From: Flavobacterium johnsoniae
GTDB lineage: Bacteria; Bacteroidota; Bacteroidia; Flavobacteriales; Flavobacteriaceae
Direction of reading: 5' to 3'
Assembly: GCF_001879205.1 (NCBI RefSeq)
Contig: NZ_MLFK01000009.1
Location: forward strand, 434,001 to 498,000
Length of the DNA stretch: 64,000 nt
The position numbers were made by a program, and so were the translations under genes. Each line of letters opens with the position of its first letter. Position 1 is the stretch's first letter. This document shows, piece by piece, positions 9,293 to 17,709 of the stretch. The notes under the pieces were generated by a model. That model made no database searches and was not told where the DNA came from. It saw only the letters and a program-made list of their open reading frames with translations.

Positions 9293-10673
9293 ACAGAAGA
9301 CCATCAAAAATGAAATTTCACTAACAGGAGTTGGATTGCACACTGGTAAAGAAGTTACAATGACTTTTAAACCAGCTCCAATTAATAATGGTTTCACTTT
9401 TGTCAGAGTAGATTTGCAAGGTCAACCAGTCATTGAGGCTGACGCTAATTATGTTGTTAATACGCAAAGAGGAACTAATTTAGAAAAATTAGGTGTTAAA
9501 ATACAAACTCCGGAACACGTTTTAGCTGCAGTAGTTGGTTGCGATTTGGATAATATTATTATTGAATTGAATGCCTCTGAACTGCCTATTATGGACGGTT
9601 CATCAAAATATTTTGTTGAAGCAATTGAAAAAGCAGGAATCGAAGAGCAAGACGCAAGCCGTAATGTTTATGTAGTAAAAGAAGTTATTTCATTTACTGA
9701 TGAAGCTACAGGAAGCGAAATTCTGGTTATGCCAAGCGACGATTACCAGGTAACTACTATGGTTGATTTTGGTACAAAAGTTTTAGGTACACAAAATGCT
9801 ACGCTTAAAAGTATTGCCGATTTTAAAGATGAAATCGCAAATTCAAGAACTTTTAGTTTTTTACATGAGCTGGAATCTTTACTGGAGCATGGATTAATTA
9901 AAGGAGGCGATTTAAACAATGCTATCGTATATGTAGATAAAGAGATTTCTGAGGCTACAATGGAAAATTTAAAGAAAGCGTTTGGTAAAGATGAGATTTC
10001 AGTAAAACCAAACGGCGTTTTAGATAATCTTACATTACACTATCCAAACGAAGCGGCAAGACATAAGCTTCTTGATGTTATTGGAGATTTATCTCTTATA
10101 GGAGTTCGCATTCAAGGTAAAATCATTGCGAATAAACCAGGGCATTTTGTAAATACGCAATTTGCTAAAAAACTGGCAAAAATCATTAAAATAGAACAAA
10201 GAAATCATGTTCCTGTTTATGATTTAAATCAAGAGCCATTGATGGATATTCATAAAATCATGTCAATGCTGCCTCACAGACCTCCATTCTTGTTGATTGA
10301 CAGAATTATCGAAATGTCTGATCGTCACGTGGTTGGTTTAAAGAATGTTACGATGAATGAGAATTTCTTCGTAGGACATTTTCCTGAAGCTCCAGTAATG
10401 CCGGGAGTTTTAATTGTAGAAGCAATGGCACAAACAGGAGGGATTTTAGTTCTGAGTACTGTTCCGGATCCTGAGAATTACTTGACATATTTCATGAAAA
10501 TTGACAATGTTAAATTCAAACATAAAGTATTGCCGGGTGATACTCTAATTTTCAAATGCGAATTGATTTCTCCTATCAGAAGAGGAATCTGCCACATGCA
10601 GGCAAATGCATACGCAAACGGAAAATTAGTAACCGAAGCAGAATTAATGGCACAAATTGCAAGAAAACAATAA
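9276..10673 (+). CDS. lpxC/fabZ: Fused LpxC deacetylase / FabZ dehydratase
   Basis: One polypeptide carries UDP-3-O-acyl-GlcNAc deacetylase (residues 1 to about 310) and 3-hydroxyacyl-ACP dehydratase (about 320-465). LpxC features are SLTGVGLHTGK at the start, zinc ligands around PEHVLAAVVG, and HKLLDVIGDLSLIG near residue 262. FabZ features are MLPHRPPFLLIDRI and the catalytic GHFPEAPVMPGVLIVEAMAQ (His near 368). This fusion is known in Bacteroidetes and joins the committed lipid A step to fatty-acid elongation. The ATG at 9276 overlaps lpxD by 17 nt. The ATG at 9285 (MVKQKT) is an equally good start with an 8-nt overlap. Confidence 0.96.
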   Translation: MEIMVKQKTIKNEISLTGVGLHTGKEVTMTFKPAPINNGFTFVRVDLQGQPVIEADANYVVNTQRGTNLEKLGVKIQTPEHVLAAVVGCDLDNIIIELNASELPIMDGSSKYFVEAIEKAGIEEQDASRNVYVVKEVISFTDEATGSEILVMPSDDYQVTTMVDFGTKVLGTQNATLKSIADFKDEIANSRTFSFLHELESLLEHGLIKGGDLNNAIVYVDKEISEATMENLKKAFGKDEISVKPNGVLDNLTLHYPNEAARHKLLDVIGDLSLIGVRIQGKIIANKPGHFVNTQFAKKLAKIIKIEQRNHVPVYDLNQEPLMDIHKIMSMLPHRPPFLLIDRIIEMSDRHVVGLKNVTMNENFFVGHFPEAPVMPGVLIVEAMAQTGGILVLSTVPDPENYLTYFMKIDNVKFKHKVLPGDTLIFKCELISPIRRGICHMQANAYANGKLVTEAELMAQIARKQ

Positions 10674-10747
10674 TAAATTAATCAAATTTATTGTTTACGT
10701 TTGTTGCCCTCAAATTAGATTATTTTAATTTAAAATATAAAACATAG

Positions 10748-11533
10748 ATGAATCAACCATTAGCATATGTTCATCCTGGCGCGAAAATCGCTAAAAACGT
10801 TGTAATTGAGCCTTTTACAACAATTCACAATAATGTTGTTATTGGTGATGGTACTTGGATTGGTTCAAATGTGACCATTATGGAAGGAGCTCGAATTGGA
10901 AAAAATTGTAACATTTTTCCGGGAGCTGTAATTTCTGCTGTACCTCAGGATTTAAAATTTGGTGGAGAAGAATCTTTGGCAATCATTGGAGATAATTGTA
11001 CCATTAGAGAATGTGTTACTATTAACAGAGGTACAATTGCTTCTGGACAAACTATTCTGGGAAATAATTGTTTAGTTATGGCATATGCCCACATCGCGCA
11101 CGATTGTGAGATTGGAAATAATGCTATTATTGTAAATGGTGTTGCATTAGCAGGTCACGTAGTTGTTGGAAACCATGCTGTAATTGGCGGTTTGGCAGCA
11201 ATTCACCAGTTTATTCATATTGGAGATCATGCCATGATTTCTGGAGGATCTTTGGTAAGAAAAGATGTTCCTCCTTATACAAAAGCAGCTAAAGAACCAT
11301 TATCTTATGTAGGTATAAACTCAGTTGGTTTAAGAAGAAGAGGATTTAGTACTGAAAAAATTAGAGAAATTCAGGAAATTTACAGAATTTTATACCAAAA
11401 GAATTATAATACAACACAAGCATTAAGTATTATCGAAGCTGAAATGGAAGCGACTCCGGAGAGAGATGAAATTCTTGATTTTATCAGAAATTCATCAAGA
11501 GGAATTATGAAAGGCTATTCAGGGAATTATTAA
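10748..11533 (+). CDS. lpxA: UDP-N-acetylglucosamine O-acyltransferase LpxA
   Basis: LpxA performs the first step of lipid A synthesis, acylating the 3-OH of UDP-GlcNAc. The 261-residue protein is the expected length. It has a hexapeptide-repeat beta-helix (FTTIHNNVVIGDGTWIG onward), the catalytic His in YAHIAHDCEIGNN near residue 118, and a C-terminal helical part containing YVGINSVGLRRRGFS. It lies 74 nt after the lpxC-fabZ fusion on the same strand. Confidence 0.96.
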   Translation: MNQPLAYVHPGAKIAKNVVIEPFTTIHNNVVIGDGTWIGSNVTIMEGARIGKNCNIFPGAVISAVPQDLKFGGEESLAIIGDNCTIRECVTINRGTIASGQTILGNNCLVMAYAHIAHDCEIGNNAIIVNGVALAGHVVVGNHAVIGGLAAIHQFIHIGDHAMISGGSLVRKDVPPYTKAAKEPLSYVGINSVGLRRRGFSTEKIREIQEIYRILYQKNYNTTQALSIIEAEMEATPERDEILDFIRNSSRGIMKGYSGNY

Positions 11534-11550
11534 AATAAGTTTAATTGTTT

Positions 11551-11602
11551 ATTTGTTTAATCGTTCAACCGAATAAACAGTTAAACGATTGAACGATTTA
11601 AC
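11551..11602. repeat. Imperfect inverted repeat in lpxA-efp spacer
   Basis: ATCGTTCAA and TTGAACGAT face each other, with ACAGTTAAACGATT between, just before efp. The words AATAAACAGTTAA and AAACGATT recur in the tandem repeat at 48304-48358, linking two spacers 37 kb apart. Confidence 0.45.
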
Positions 11603-11626
11603 AGAAAATAAATAAAACAAAAACAA

Positions 11627-12193
11627 ATGGCATCTACATCAGATATTAGAAATGGATTGTGTATTAAATTTAATCACGATATCTATAAAATCATTGAATT
11701 TCTTCACGTTAAGCCTGGAAAAGGTCCAGCTTTCGTAAGAACGAAATTAAAAAGTTTAACCTCAGGTAAAGTATTGGATAATACCTTTTCTGCAGGTCAT
11801 AAAATTGATGTAATTCGAGTAGAAACACATACATTTCAGTATTTATATCCAGAAGGTGATGAATTTCACTTTATGAATGCAGAGACTTTTGAGCAGATTT
11901 CTTTAAATAAAAACATTCTGGATGCTCCAGATTTGTTAAAAGAAGGAACAAATGTAATGGTTCAGATTAATACTGAAACTGATTTGCCATTATCTGTAGA
12001 TATGCCGGCATCTGTAATTCTTGAAGTTACTTACGCAGAGCCGGGAGTAAAAGGAAATACAGCTACAAACGCTACAAAAAATGCAACCGTAGAAACTGGA
12101 GCATCTGTAAACGTTCCGTTGTTCATCAACGAAGGTGATAAAATTAAAATCGACACAGCTTCAGGTTCTTACATGGAGCGTGTAAAAGAGTAG
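11627..12193 (+). CDS. efp: Translation elongation factor P
   Basis: EF-P rescues ribosomes stalled at polyproline. The 188-residue protein has three beta-barrel domains in the usual order. The tip loop HVKPGKGPAFVR carries Lys32, the position that is modified in lysine-type EF-Ps. The later TYAEPGVKGNTATNATKNA and C-terminal INEGDKIKIDTASGSYMERV are typical. It sits between lpxA and a second lpxD-like gene; the spacers on both sides contain repeats. Confidence 0.97.
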   Translation: MASTSDIRNGLCIKFNHDIYKIIEFLHVKPGKGPAFVRTKLKSLTSGKVLDNTFSAGHKIDVIRVETHTFQYLYPEGDEFHFMNAETFEQISLNKNILDAPDLLKEGTNVMVQINTETDLPLSVDMPASVILEVTYAEPGVKGNTATNATKNATVETGASVNVPLFINEGDKIKIDTASGSYMERVKE

Positions 12194-12201
12194 TTTTTAT
12201 A

Positions 12202-12275
12202 AGTTTTCAGTTTTCAGTCACAGTTTTTCAGTTTGTTGATTGAAAACTGAGACTGAAAACTGAGACTAAAAACTA
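12202..12275. repeat. Periodic and inverted AACTGAGACTGAAA-type repeat
   Basis: The spacer between efp and the second lpxD-like gene holds two tandem 13-nt units TGAAAACTGAGAC (12241-12253 and 12254-12266). They are preceded by their inverted relatives (TTTTCAGTTTTCAGTCACAG). Related words occur at 5178-5198 and 34618-34650. The repeat ends about 10 nt before the start codon. Confidence 0.6.
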
Positions 12276-12284
12276 AATAAATAT

Positions 12285-13214
12285 ATGAAATTTCCAAAAG
12301 TTCACTCTTTAGAAGAAATTGCAAATTTGCTTAACTGCGAATTTATTGGTGACAAAAACTTTGAGGTTTTAGGCATGAATGAAATTCATGTTGTAGAACC
12401 AGGTGATATTGTTTTTGTAGACCATCCAAAATATTATGACAAAGCTTTACAATCTGCAGCAACAATTGTTTTAATTAATAAAAAAGTTGATTGTCCGGAA
12501 GGTAAAGCTCTTTTAATTTCTGATGATCCATTCAGAGATTTTAATACTTTAACGAAACATTTTAGACCTTTTCAATCAACAAATGTATCAATCGCTCTTT
12601 CTGCAACTATTGGAGAAGGAACTGTAATTCAGCCTAATTGTTTTGTTGGAAATTATGTTACAATTGGTAAAAACTGTATAATACATCCTAATGTTACTAT
12701 TTACGATCATACCGTAATTGGTGATAATGTAATGATACATGCCGGAACTATTTTGGGAGCTGATGCTTTTTATTATAAAAAACGTCCCGAAGGATTCGAC
12801 CAGTTAATTTCTGGTGGCCGGGTAGTAATTGAAGATAATGTTGGAATTGGCGCCCTTTGTACTATCGACAAAGGAGTTACAGGTGATACAACAATTGGAG
12901 AAGGAACAAAGCTGGATAATCAGGTACATGTTGGACATGATACCGTTATTGGTAAAAAATGTTTAATAGCTTCGCAAACCGGTATTGCCGGATGTGTTGT
13001 TATAGAAGATGAAGTGACAATTTGGGGTCAGGTTGGTACAACCAGCGGTATCACGATAGGAGCGAAAGCTGTTGTTATGGGACAGACAGGTGTTACTAAA
13101 TCAGTAGAAGGAGGCAAATCCTATTTTGGAACTCCAATCGAAGAATCAAGAGAAAAGTTAAAACAATTAGCCAATATCAAAAAGATTCCTGAAATTCTAA
13201 ATAAATTGAAGTAA
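12285..13214 (+). CDS. Second LpxD-like N-acyltransferase
   Basis: This 309-residue paralogue of LpxD has an N-terminal UDP-sugar-binding-like domain (SLEEIANLLNCEFIG, EPGDIVFVDHPKY) and a hexapeptide beta-helix. It keeps a His at the catalytic position, DNQVHVGHDTVIGK near residue 218. It is about 40 residues shorter than the first copy and has an insertion-like YYKKRPEGFDQLISGG before the VVIEDNVGIG repeat. It may acylate a different sugar nucleotide or use a different chain; this is inference. The NTF2-like gene begins 1 nt after its stop, so the pair is co-transcribed. Confidence 0.85.
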   Translation: MKFPKVHSLEEIANLLNCEFIGDKNFEVLGMNEIHVVEPGDIVFVDHPKYYDKALQSAATIVLINKKVDCPEGKALLISDDPFRDFNTLTKHFRPFQSTNVSIALSATIGEGTVIQPNCFVGNYVTIGKNCIIHPNVTIYDHTVIGDNVMIHAGTILGADAFYYKKRPEGFDQLISGGRVVIEDNVGIGALCTIDKGVTGDTTIGEGTKLDNQVHVGHDTVIGKKCLIASQTGIAGCVVIEDEVTIWGQVGTTSGITIGAKAVVMGQTGVTKSVEGGKSYFGTPIEESREKLKQLANIKKIPEILNKLK

Positions 13215-13215
13215 T

Positions 13216-13578
13216 ATGTCTATAAAAGAATTTGTTCAAAAATTTTATAAGTCTGATGCCTTAATTGATAGTGAAGTTCTAAAAACCTATTTGCATCCAG
13301 AGGTTATAATCGAGTGGAACAGCAGTAAAGGATTTATCGAATTGAATCATGATTCAATATTAGAGCTGGCAAATGAACTCAGCAGAGCTTATGTGCGTTC
13401 TAAGGTAAGAATCAGTCATATTATTGCTGAAGACGATTTAGTTTCAGTACGTTATTCTCATTATGTAAAAACAATCGAGAATCCGCGTGAGGAAATGTTA
13501 TTGGCACATTTTGCTACAATTTGGCAAATAAAAGATGATAAACTTTATAGAGGTTATCAAATGAGTCAATTTTCTTAA
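13216..13578 (+). CDS. NTF2/SnoaL-like small protein
   Basis: This 120-residue protein has the pattern of the NTF2-like (SnoaL) fold: an N-terminal helix (VQKFYKSDALIDSEVLKTYLHPEV), then strands ending in LLAHFATIWQIKDDKLYRGYQMSQ. Members of this fold bind small ligands or act as isomerases; nothing here fixes a substrate. It starts immediately after the second lpxD-like gene, so it may serve the same pathway. Confidence 0.75.
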   Translation: MSIKEFVQKFYKSDALIDSEVLKTYLHPEVIIEWNSSKGFIELNHDSILELANELSRAYVRSKVRISHIIAEDDLVSVRYSHYVKTIENPREEMLLAHFATIWQIKDDKLYRGYQMSQFS

Positions 13579-13621
13579 TATTTTTTTGACAATAAAAGAG
13601 GCAAAATACATTACAAAACCT

Positions 13622-13629
13622 TATTTTTG
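13622..13629 (+). promoter_or_regulatory. -7 box for sucD
   Basis: TATTTTTG matches TAnnTTTG and ends 35 nt before the sucD ATG. A TTG occurs only farther upstream than the normal spacing, so the -33 element is unclear. Confidence 0.4.
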
Positions 13630-13664
13630 CAACACAAATTTAAAAACTACATAAAATATATATC

Positions 13665-14537
13665 ATGAGTGTTTTAGTTAATAAAGATTCCAAAATAATT
13701 GTTCAGGGATTTACAGGAAGCGAAGGAACTTTCCACGCTTCTCAAATGATTGAGTACGGTACTAATGTTGTTGGTGGTGTTACTCCAGGAAAAGGAGGGA
13801 CGAGCCATTTAGACCGTCCGGTTTTTAATACAGTAAAAGACGCTGTAGATCAAGCTGGAGCTGATACTTCTATCATTTTTGTTCCGCCAGCTTTTGCTGC
13901 TGATGCAATTATGGAAGCTGCTGATGCCGGAATTAAAGTAATTATTGCTATTACAGAAGGAATTCCTGTAGCAGATATGATTAAAGCAAATAATTATGTT
14001 AAAGAAAGAAATTCTAGATTAATTGGACCAAACTGCCCGGGTGTAATTACTCCAGGTGAAGCTAAAGTTGGAATTATGCCAGGTTTCGTTTTCAAAAAAG
14101 GAACTGTAGGTATCGTTTCTAAATCTGGAACTTTAACTTATGAAGCAGCAGACCAAGTTGTAAAACAAGGTTTAGGAATCACTACAGCTATTGGTATTGG
14201 TGGAGATCCAATTATTGGAACTACAACTAAAGAAGCTGTTGAATTATTAATGAACGATCCTGAAACTGAAGCAATCATTATGATTGGTGAAATTGGAGGT
14301 CAATTAGAGGCTGATGCTGCAAGATGGGTTAAAGCTGATGGTAACCGTAAACCAGTTATTGGTTTTATCGCTGGAGAAACTGCTCCTGCTGGTAGAACAA
14401 TGGGTCACGCAGGTGCTATTGTTGGTGGTTCTGATGATACAGCTGCTGCTAAAAAACAAATTATGAGAGACAACGGAATTTTTGTTGTTGATTCACCAGC
14501 TGAAATTGGTAAAAAAGTAAAAGAAGTACTTGGATAA
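13665..14537 (+). CDS. sucD: Succinyl-CoA ligase, alpha subunit
   Basis: SucD forms the alpha subunit of succinyl-CoA synthetase in the TCA cycle, binding CoA and carrying the phosphohistidine. The 290-residue length is normal. The CoA-binding Rossmann start reads IIVQGFTGSEGTFHA, and GPNCPGVITPGEAKVGIMPG is the classic signature. The phospho-His is in MGHAGAIVGG near residue 247. The beta subunit gene sucC is not adjacent, which is common in Flavobacterium. A U-tailed hairpin follows at 14590-14622. Confidence 0.97.
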   Translation: MSVLVNKDSKIIVQGFTGSEGTFHASQMIEYGTNVVGGVTPGKGGTSHLDRPVFNTVKDAVDQAGADTSIIFVPPAFAADAIMEAADAGIKVIIAITEGIPVADMIKANNYVKERNSRLIGPNCPGVITPGEAKVGIMPGFVFKKGTVGIVSKSGTLTYEAADQVVKQGLGITTAIGIGGDPIIGTTTKEAVELLMNDPETEAIIMIGEIGGQLEADAARWVKADGNRKPVIGFIAGETAPAGRTMGHAGAIVGGSDDTAAAKKQIMRDNGIFVVDSPAEIGKKVKEVLG

Positions 14538-14589
14538 TCTCCAGTCCCGATCCCGAAACTTCGGAACGGGATAAAATAAAAAAAATCCA

Positions 14590-14622
14590 AAAAAGTCTCA
14601 ATTTTTACTTGAGACTTTTTTA
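14590..14622 (+). terminator. Intrinsic terminator after sucD
   Basis: Arms 14590-14600 (AAAAAGTCTCA) and 14610-14620 are perfectly complementary, with a 9-nt loop and a T run. A separate CCCGAA/TTCGG palindrome precedes it at about 14545-14572. Confidence 0.8.
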
Positions 14623-14704
14623 CATTTTAAAAAATACTGAGGTATAAATAGAAAAAATAACAGCATCTTAGAACCTCAGTATCTCAGAGGCTTAAAAAAG
14701 AAAT

Positions 14705-15133
14705 ATGTACAAAGAATTAGAAAAATTCAAATCAGGTAATAGTTTTACTTTTACTGTAAATGATAGTTTAGAAGAAGTTTGCAATGCTCCGGAAGGAAGT
14801 GCTGGGGTTTTTGTTGTTTATGAAATTGACGGAGATTCAAAAGAATTAATCATGGTAGGCTCTACAGGAACAGTTCAAAACGATGGAACTTTAAAAAGTA
14901 AAAACGGAGGCTTATATGATAAAATCGTAAATGGCCATCAATTTGCAAAAACAGGAAGAAAATATTCTTGGCCTGCGCAAATGAAATTAGAAAATATTTC
15001 GGTTCTTGAAGTGTTTTGGTACGAAACTTTTAACGCAGATGTAAAAGCAATTCCAACTGCCGTTGAAGGACAGATTTTGCAAAACTTCTTAGACGAAAAT
15101 GCAAAATTACCAAGATGGAATGTAGCTTTCTAA
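14705..15133 (+). CDS. Hypothetical protein with GIY-YIG-like features
   Basis: I do not recognise this 142-residue protein for certain. It has the layout of a compact GIY-YIG fold: a first strand GVFVVYEI, a second LIMVGSTG where YIG would stand, and a C-terminal helix with Glu (AVEGQILQNF) ending in LPRWN. GIY-YIG proteins often have a catalytic Glu and Asn in such places. The two Tyr residues and an obvious Arg of the active site are not retained, so it may be inactive or not a nuclease. It is a single-gene unit with terminators on both sides. Confidence 0.55.
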   Translation: MYKELEKFKSGNSFTFTVNDSLEEVCNAPEGSAGVFVVYEIDGDSKELIMVGSTGTVQNDGTLKSKNGGLYDKIVNGHQFAKTGRKYSWPAQMKLENISVLEVFWYETFNADVKAIPTAVEGQILQNFLDENAKLPRWNVAF

Positions 15134-15159
15134 AAGCACTTTCTTAATAAAAATAAATC

Positions 15160-15193
15160 AAAAGCCTTGCTGGAAATAGTAAGGCTTTTTTTT
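15160..15193 (+). terminator. Intrinsic terminator
   Basis: AAAAGCCTT (15160-15168) pairs with AAGGCTTTT (15181-15189) across a 12-nt loop and is followed by T residues. It ends the transcript of the 142-residue gene. Confidence 0.8.
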
Positions 15194-15594
15194 ATTAAGC
15201 GACAGTTTTTTCTTTGCTTTATTAAACCTGTCGAGATCAGAAAATGCTTGTAAAATTTGATATTCGGGAGCTTATTGTTTTAGAAAATCAAAACAAAAAT
15301 GAGGACTCTGATTACTAAAATTATTAAATCTTAAAAACAAAAATAATTGTGTAAAATCTTATAATTTTAGAATATATCTTAATTAAAAATAATTTTAACA
15401 TTTCATTAAGAACCCAGTCGTATCAAAAGAAAGAAGCATTTCTTGTTATTAGGATAGTGTGTCTTTTGTGTAAAATAATTGGTTTTAAATATTTGCTTTT
15501 ATATATTTATCGAACAAAAGGAAACGATAATGTTAAAATAGTGTATTCTTTACATTAAGAAATACTGCTATTTTTAGAGCAATACCACGCAATT
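15194..15594. other. AT-rich gap upstream of the sigma factor
   Basis: No open frame or RNA was recognised here. The gap precedes the ECF sigma gene and presumably contains its promoter. TATTTTTAG near 15570 is one base off the TAnnTTTG consensus and lies about 15-20 nt before the ATG. Confidence 0.4.
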
Positions 15595-16206
15595 ATGAAG
15601 ACCCGAATTCTACCAATCAATTCAGTTGATGACAATACGCTTTGGAATGATTTAATTATAGGCGATGAGAAATCATTCTCGCTTTTATTTGAACGTTATT
15701 ACAGCGATCTGGTCAGTTACGGAAACTCACTTTCTCCGTATGCGGAAAAAGTGCAGGATTGTGTTCAGGACGTTTTTACCGATATTTGGGTTTATCGAAA
15801 TTCTTTACAAGGTACTGTCGTTGTAAAGGCTTATTTATTATCAAGTGTGAGAAAAAGAATTGCGCGTTTATACGAACGCGATCATATTTTTAGAAAAACG
15901 TCAAGTACTGATGATATTGCCTTTCTTTTAGAATTTTCTGTTGAAAATGATCTGTTAGACGATGATTATGCTACAAAAGAAAAAGTTACTTATCTTAATA
16001 AATTATTAAACGAATTGCCCGCCAGACAAAAAGAAGCTTTGTATCTGCGTTATCATCAGGCGCTTTCTGTCGAACAAATTGCAGAAATGCTGGATGTTAA
16101 TTATCAGTCTGCCAGTAACTTGTTACATCGCGGTTTACTTACCCTTCGCAAAGAATGGAAGGGTGCTTTATCCTTAATTGCCTTACTATTTTCAAGCTCT
16201 CTTTGA
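15595..16206 (+). CDS. ECF-type RNA polymerase sigma factor (FecI-like)
   Basis: This 203-residue extracytoplasmic-function sigma factor has region 2 around residues 28-95 (FSLLFERYYSDLVSYGNSL, DCVQDVFTDIW). Region 4 lies around 145-195 (LNELPARQKEALYLRYHQAL, VEQIAEMLDVNYQSASNLL). It is followed by a FecR-type anti-sigma gene and then an STN-carrying SusC. In such triads, substrate passing through the outer-membrane protein releases the sigma factor, which then transcribes the uptake genes. The target promoter is probably in the 301-nt gap before susC. Confidence 0.92.
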   Translation: MKTRILPINSVDDNTLWNDLIIGDEKSFSLLFERYYSDLVSYGNSLSPYAEKVQDCVQDVFTDIWVYRNSLQGTVVVKAYLLSSVRKRIARLYERDHIFRKTSSTDDIAFLLEFSVENDLLDDDYATKEKVTYLNKLLNELPARQKEALYLRYHQALSVEQIAEMLDVNYQSASNLLHRGLLTLRKEWKGALSLIALLFSSSL

Positions 16207-16295
16207 AAAAATTTAAAAAAGTTTAAAAAAAATCATAATTTGGTGAGTATATAATAAGAAAACTGTCCTCTATGTTTTTGTAACCTTATTTTTAG

Positions 16296-17408
16296 ATGCA
16301 AAAACGTAATAAATATACCGAAATAGAAGATTTTTTATCTGATGAATCATTCCAGTCATGGGTCTTGTCAAAAATTGATAATGACGGCTGGGAAGAGTGG
16401 ACTTTAGAAAGTCGTCAACGTGCAAAACTAGTGGAAGATGCAAGATTACTGCTTCTTGCAATGAAAATTCCTGACAGTGAATTAACAAAATCTGATATTC
16501 ACAGAGCGTTACAGAATACCTGGTTCAAAATTCGTGAGAAAGAAAATCAAAAAACGGTTCAAAGTTCAAACTTAAATTTGTTCAAAAGACGATTTCTTTC
16601 CGGAATAGCCGCAACTTTAGTTATAGGCTTAGCTGCCACATGGTATTATAATAATTATGCTGCAGCCGAGAGTCAAATTGTAACCTACAAAGAACTTATT
16701 GATAAAAACAATGAGGGATTAGTAGAACAAACCAATAATTCTAATAAACCACAAATTATTACATTATCAGACGGAAGTTCTGTTTTATTACAGCCTGATA
16801 GTAAATTGAGTTACCCTAAAATCTTTACCGGAAACGAAAGAAAGGTGTATTTATCCGGCGAAGGTTTCTTTGAAATTAGTAAAAATCCTAAAAAGCCTTT
16901 TTTCGTTTATGCGAACGAGATTGTTACAAAAGTTGTTGGGACTAGTTTTAGAGTTAAAGCTTATTCTGATCAGCCAGATGTAGAAATCCTGGTACGTACC
17001 GGTAAAGTTAAGGTAAAATCGAATGAATTGATTTCTAAATCAAATGAAGAAGAAATCGTGTTACTGCCCAATCAGGCACTGCGATTTTTACGGAATGACA
17101 TGAAATTCAATAAAATCACAAATATTACGCAAGATCCGGTATTAGTCCAGAGTGTTGGTAATATTGAACAGCTGAGTTTTGAATTTAATGATATTCCAGT
17201 TTCGCAAATTTTAGAAACGATTGAGCAGGCTTATCTTGTAGATATCGATTATCCAAAAAATAAACTAAGAGAATGTCATTTAACGACATCTTTGAGCGAT
17301 CAGCCTTTGACAGAAAAATTGAAAATTGTCTGTAAAAGCATAGGAGGTAACACTAGTTTCGAAATGAACGGAAATCAAATTATTATCACTTCAGAAGGCT
17401 GTAATTAA
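16296..17408 (+). CDS. FecR-family anti-sigma factor
   Basis: This 370-residue inner-membrane regulator has a cytoplasmic N-terminus (residues 1 to about 100, containing the sigma-binding part). One membrane segment follows, FLSGIAATLVIGLAATWYY, near 103-121. The periplasmic FecR domain (about 140-235; ITLSDGSSVLLQPDSKLSYP, EGFFEISKNPKKPFFVYA) precedes a C-terminal DUF4974-like domain (LSFEFNDIPVSQILETIEQAY). It would receive the signal from the STN domain of the downstream SusC. The start ATG is 90 nt after the sigma stop, so the two are probably co-transcribed. Confidence 0.9.
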   Translation: MQKRNKYTEIEDFLSDESFQSWVLSKIDNDGWEEWTLESRQRAKLVEDARLLLLAMKIPDSELTKSDIHRALQNTWFKIREKENQKTVQSSNLNLFKRRFLSGIAATLVIGLAATWYYNNYAAAESQIVTYKELIDKNNEGLVEQTNNSNKPQIITLSDGSSVLLQPDSKLSYPKIFTGNERKVYLSGEGFFEISKNPKKPFFVYANEIVTKVVGTSFRVKAYSDQPDVEILVRTGKVKVKSNELISKSNEEEIVLLPNQALRFLRNDMKFNKITNITQDPVLVQSVGNIEQLSFEFNDIPVSQILETIEQAYLVDIDYPKNKLRECHLTTSLSDQPLTEKLKIVCKSIGGNTSFEMNGNQIIITSEGCN

Positions 17409-17709
17409 TTTTTTTGTGTAACTGTAATTGCACATCTCTATTTTTTAATAACTCCTTTTTTAAAGTATAATCTTATTTTCTCAAAAGAAAATGAAGCTGA
17501 TTTCTATTTCTTTTTTATAAAAAAACAACCAAAAACTAAACTCAACCAGAAATAAATTATGCCTATGTAAAAAAGTACAATGCAAAAAAAAGTGTCGAAA
17601 TGCTGTAACATTTTCGACACTTATAAAATTGAATCACTTTCTGTAAAAAGTTATTCATACGTTTCTTAAAATACACTCGAATCAGTATTAATCAAAACAA
17701 TTCAAAATT
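17409..17709. other. Gap between anti-sigma gene and susC, with one hairpin
   Basis: There is no gene in this gap. A perfect 11-bp inverted repeat, AAGTGTCGAAA (17590-17600) and TTTCGACACTT (17612-17622), has an 11-nt loop and no strong T run. It may be an operator, a weak terminator between regulator and structural genes, or part of the susC leader. The promoter for susC is expected downstream of it. Confidence 0.55.
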
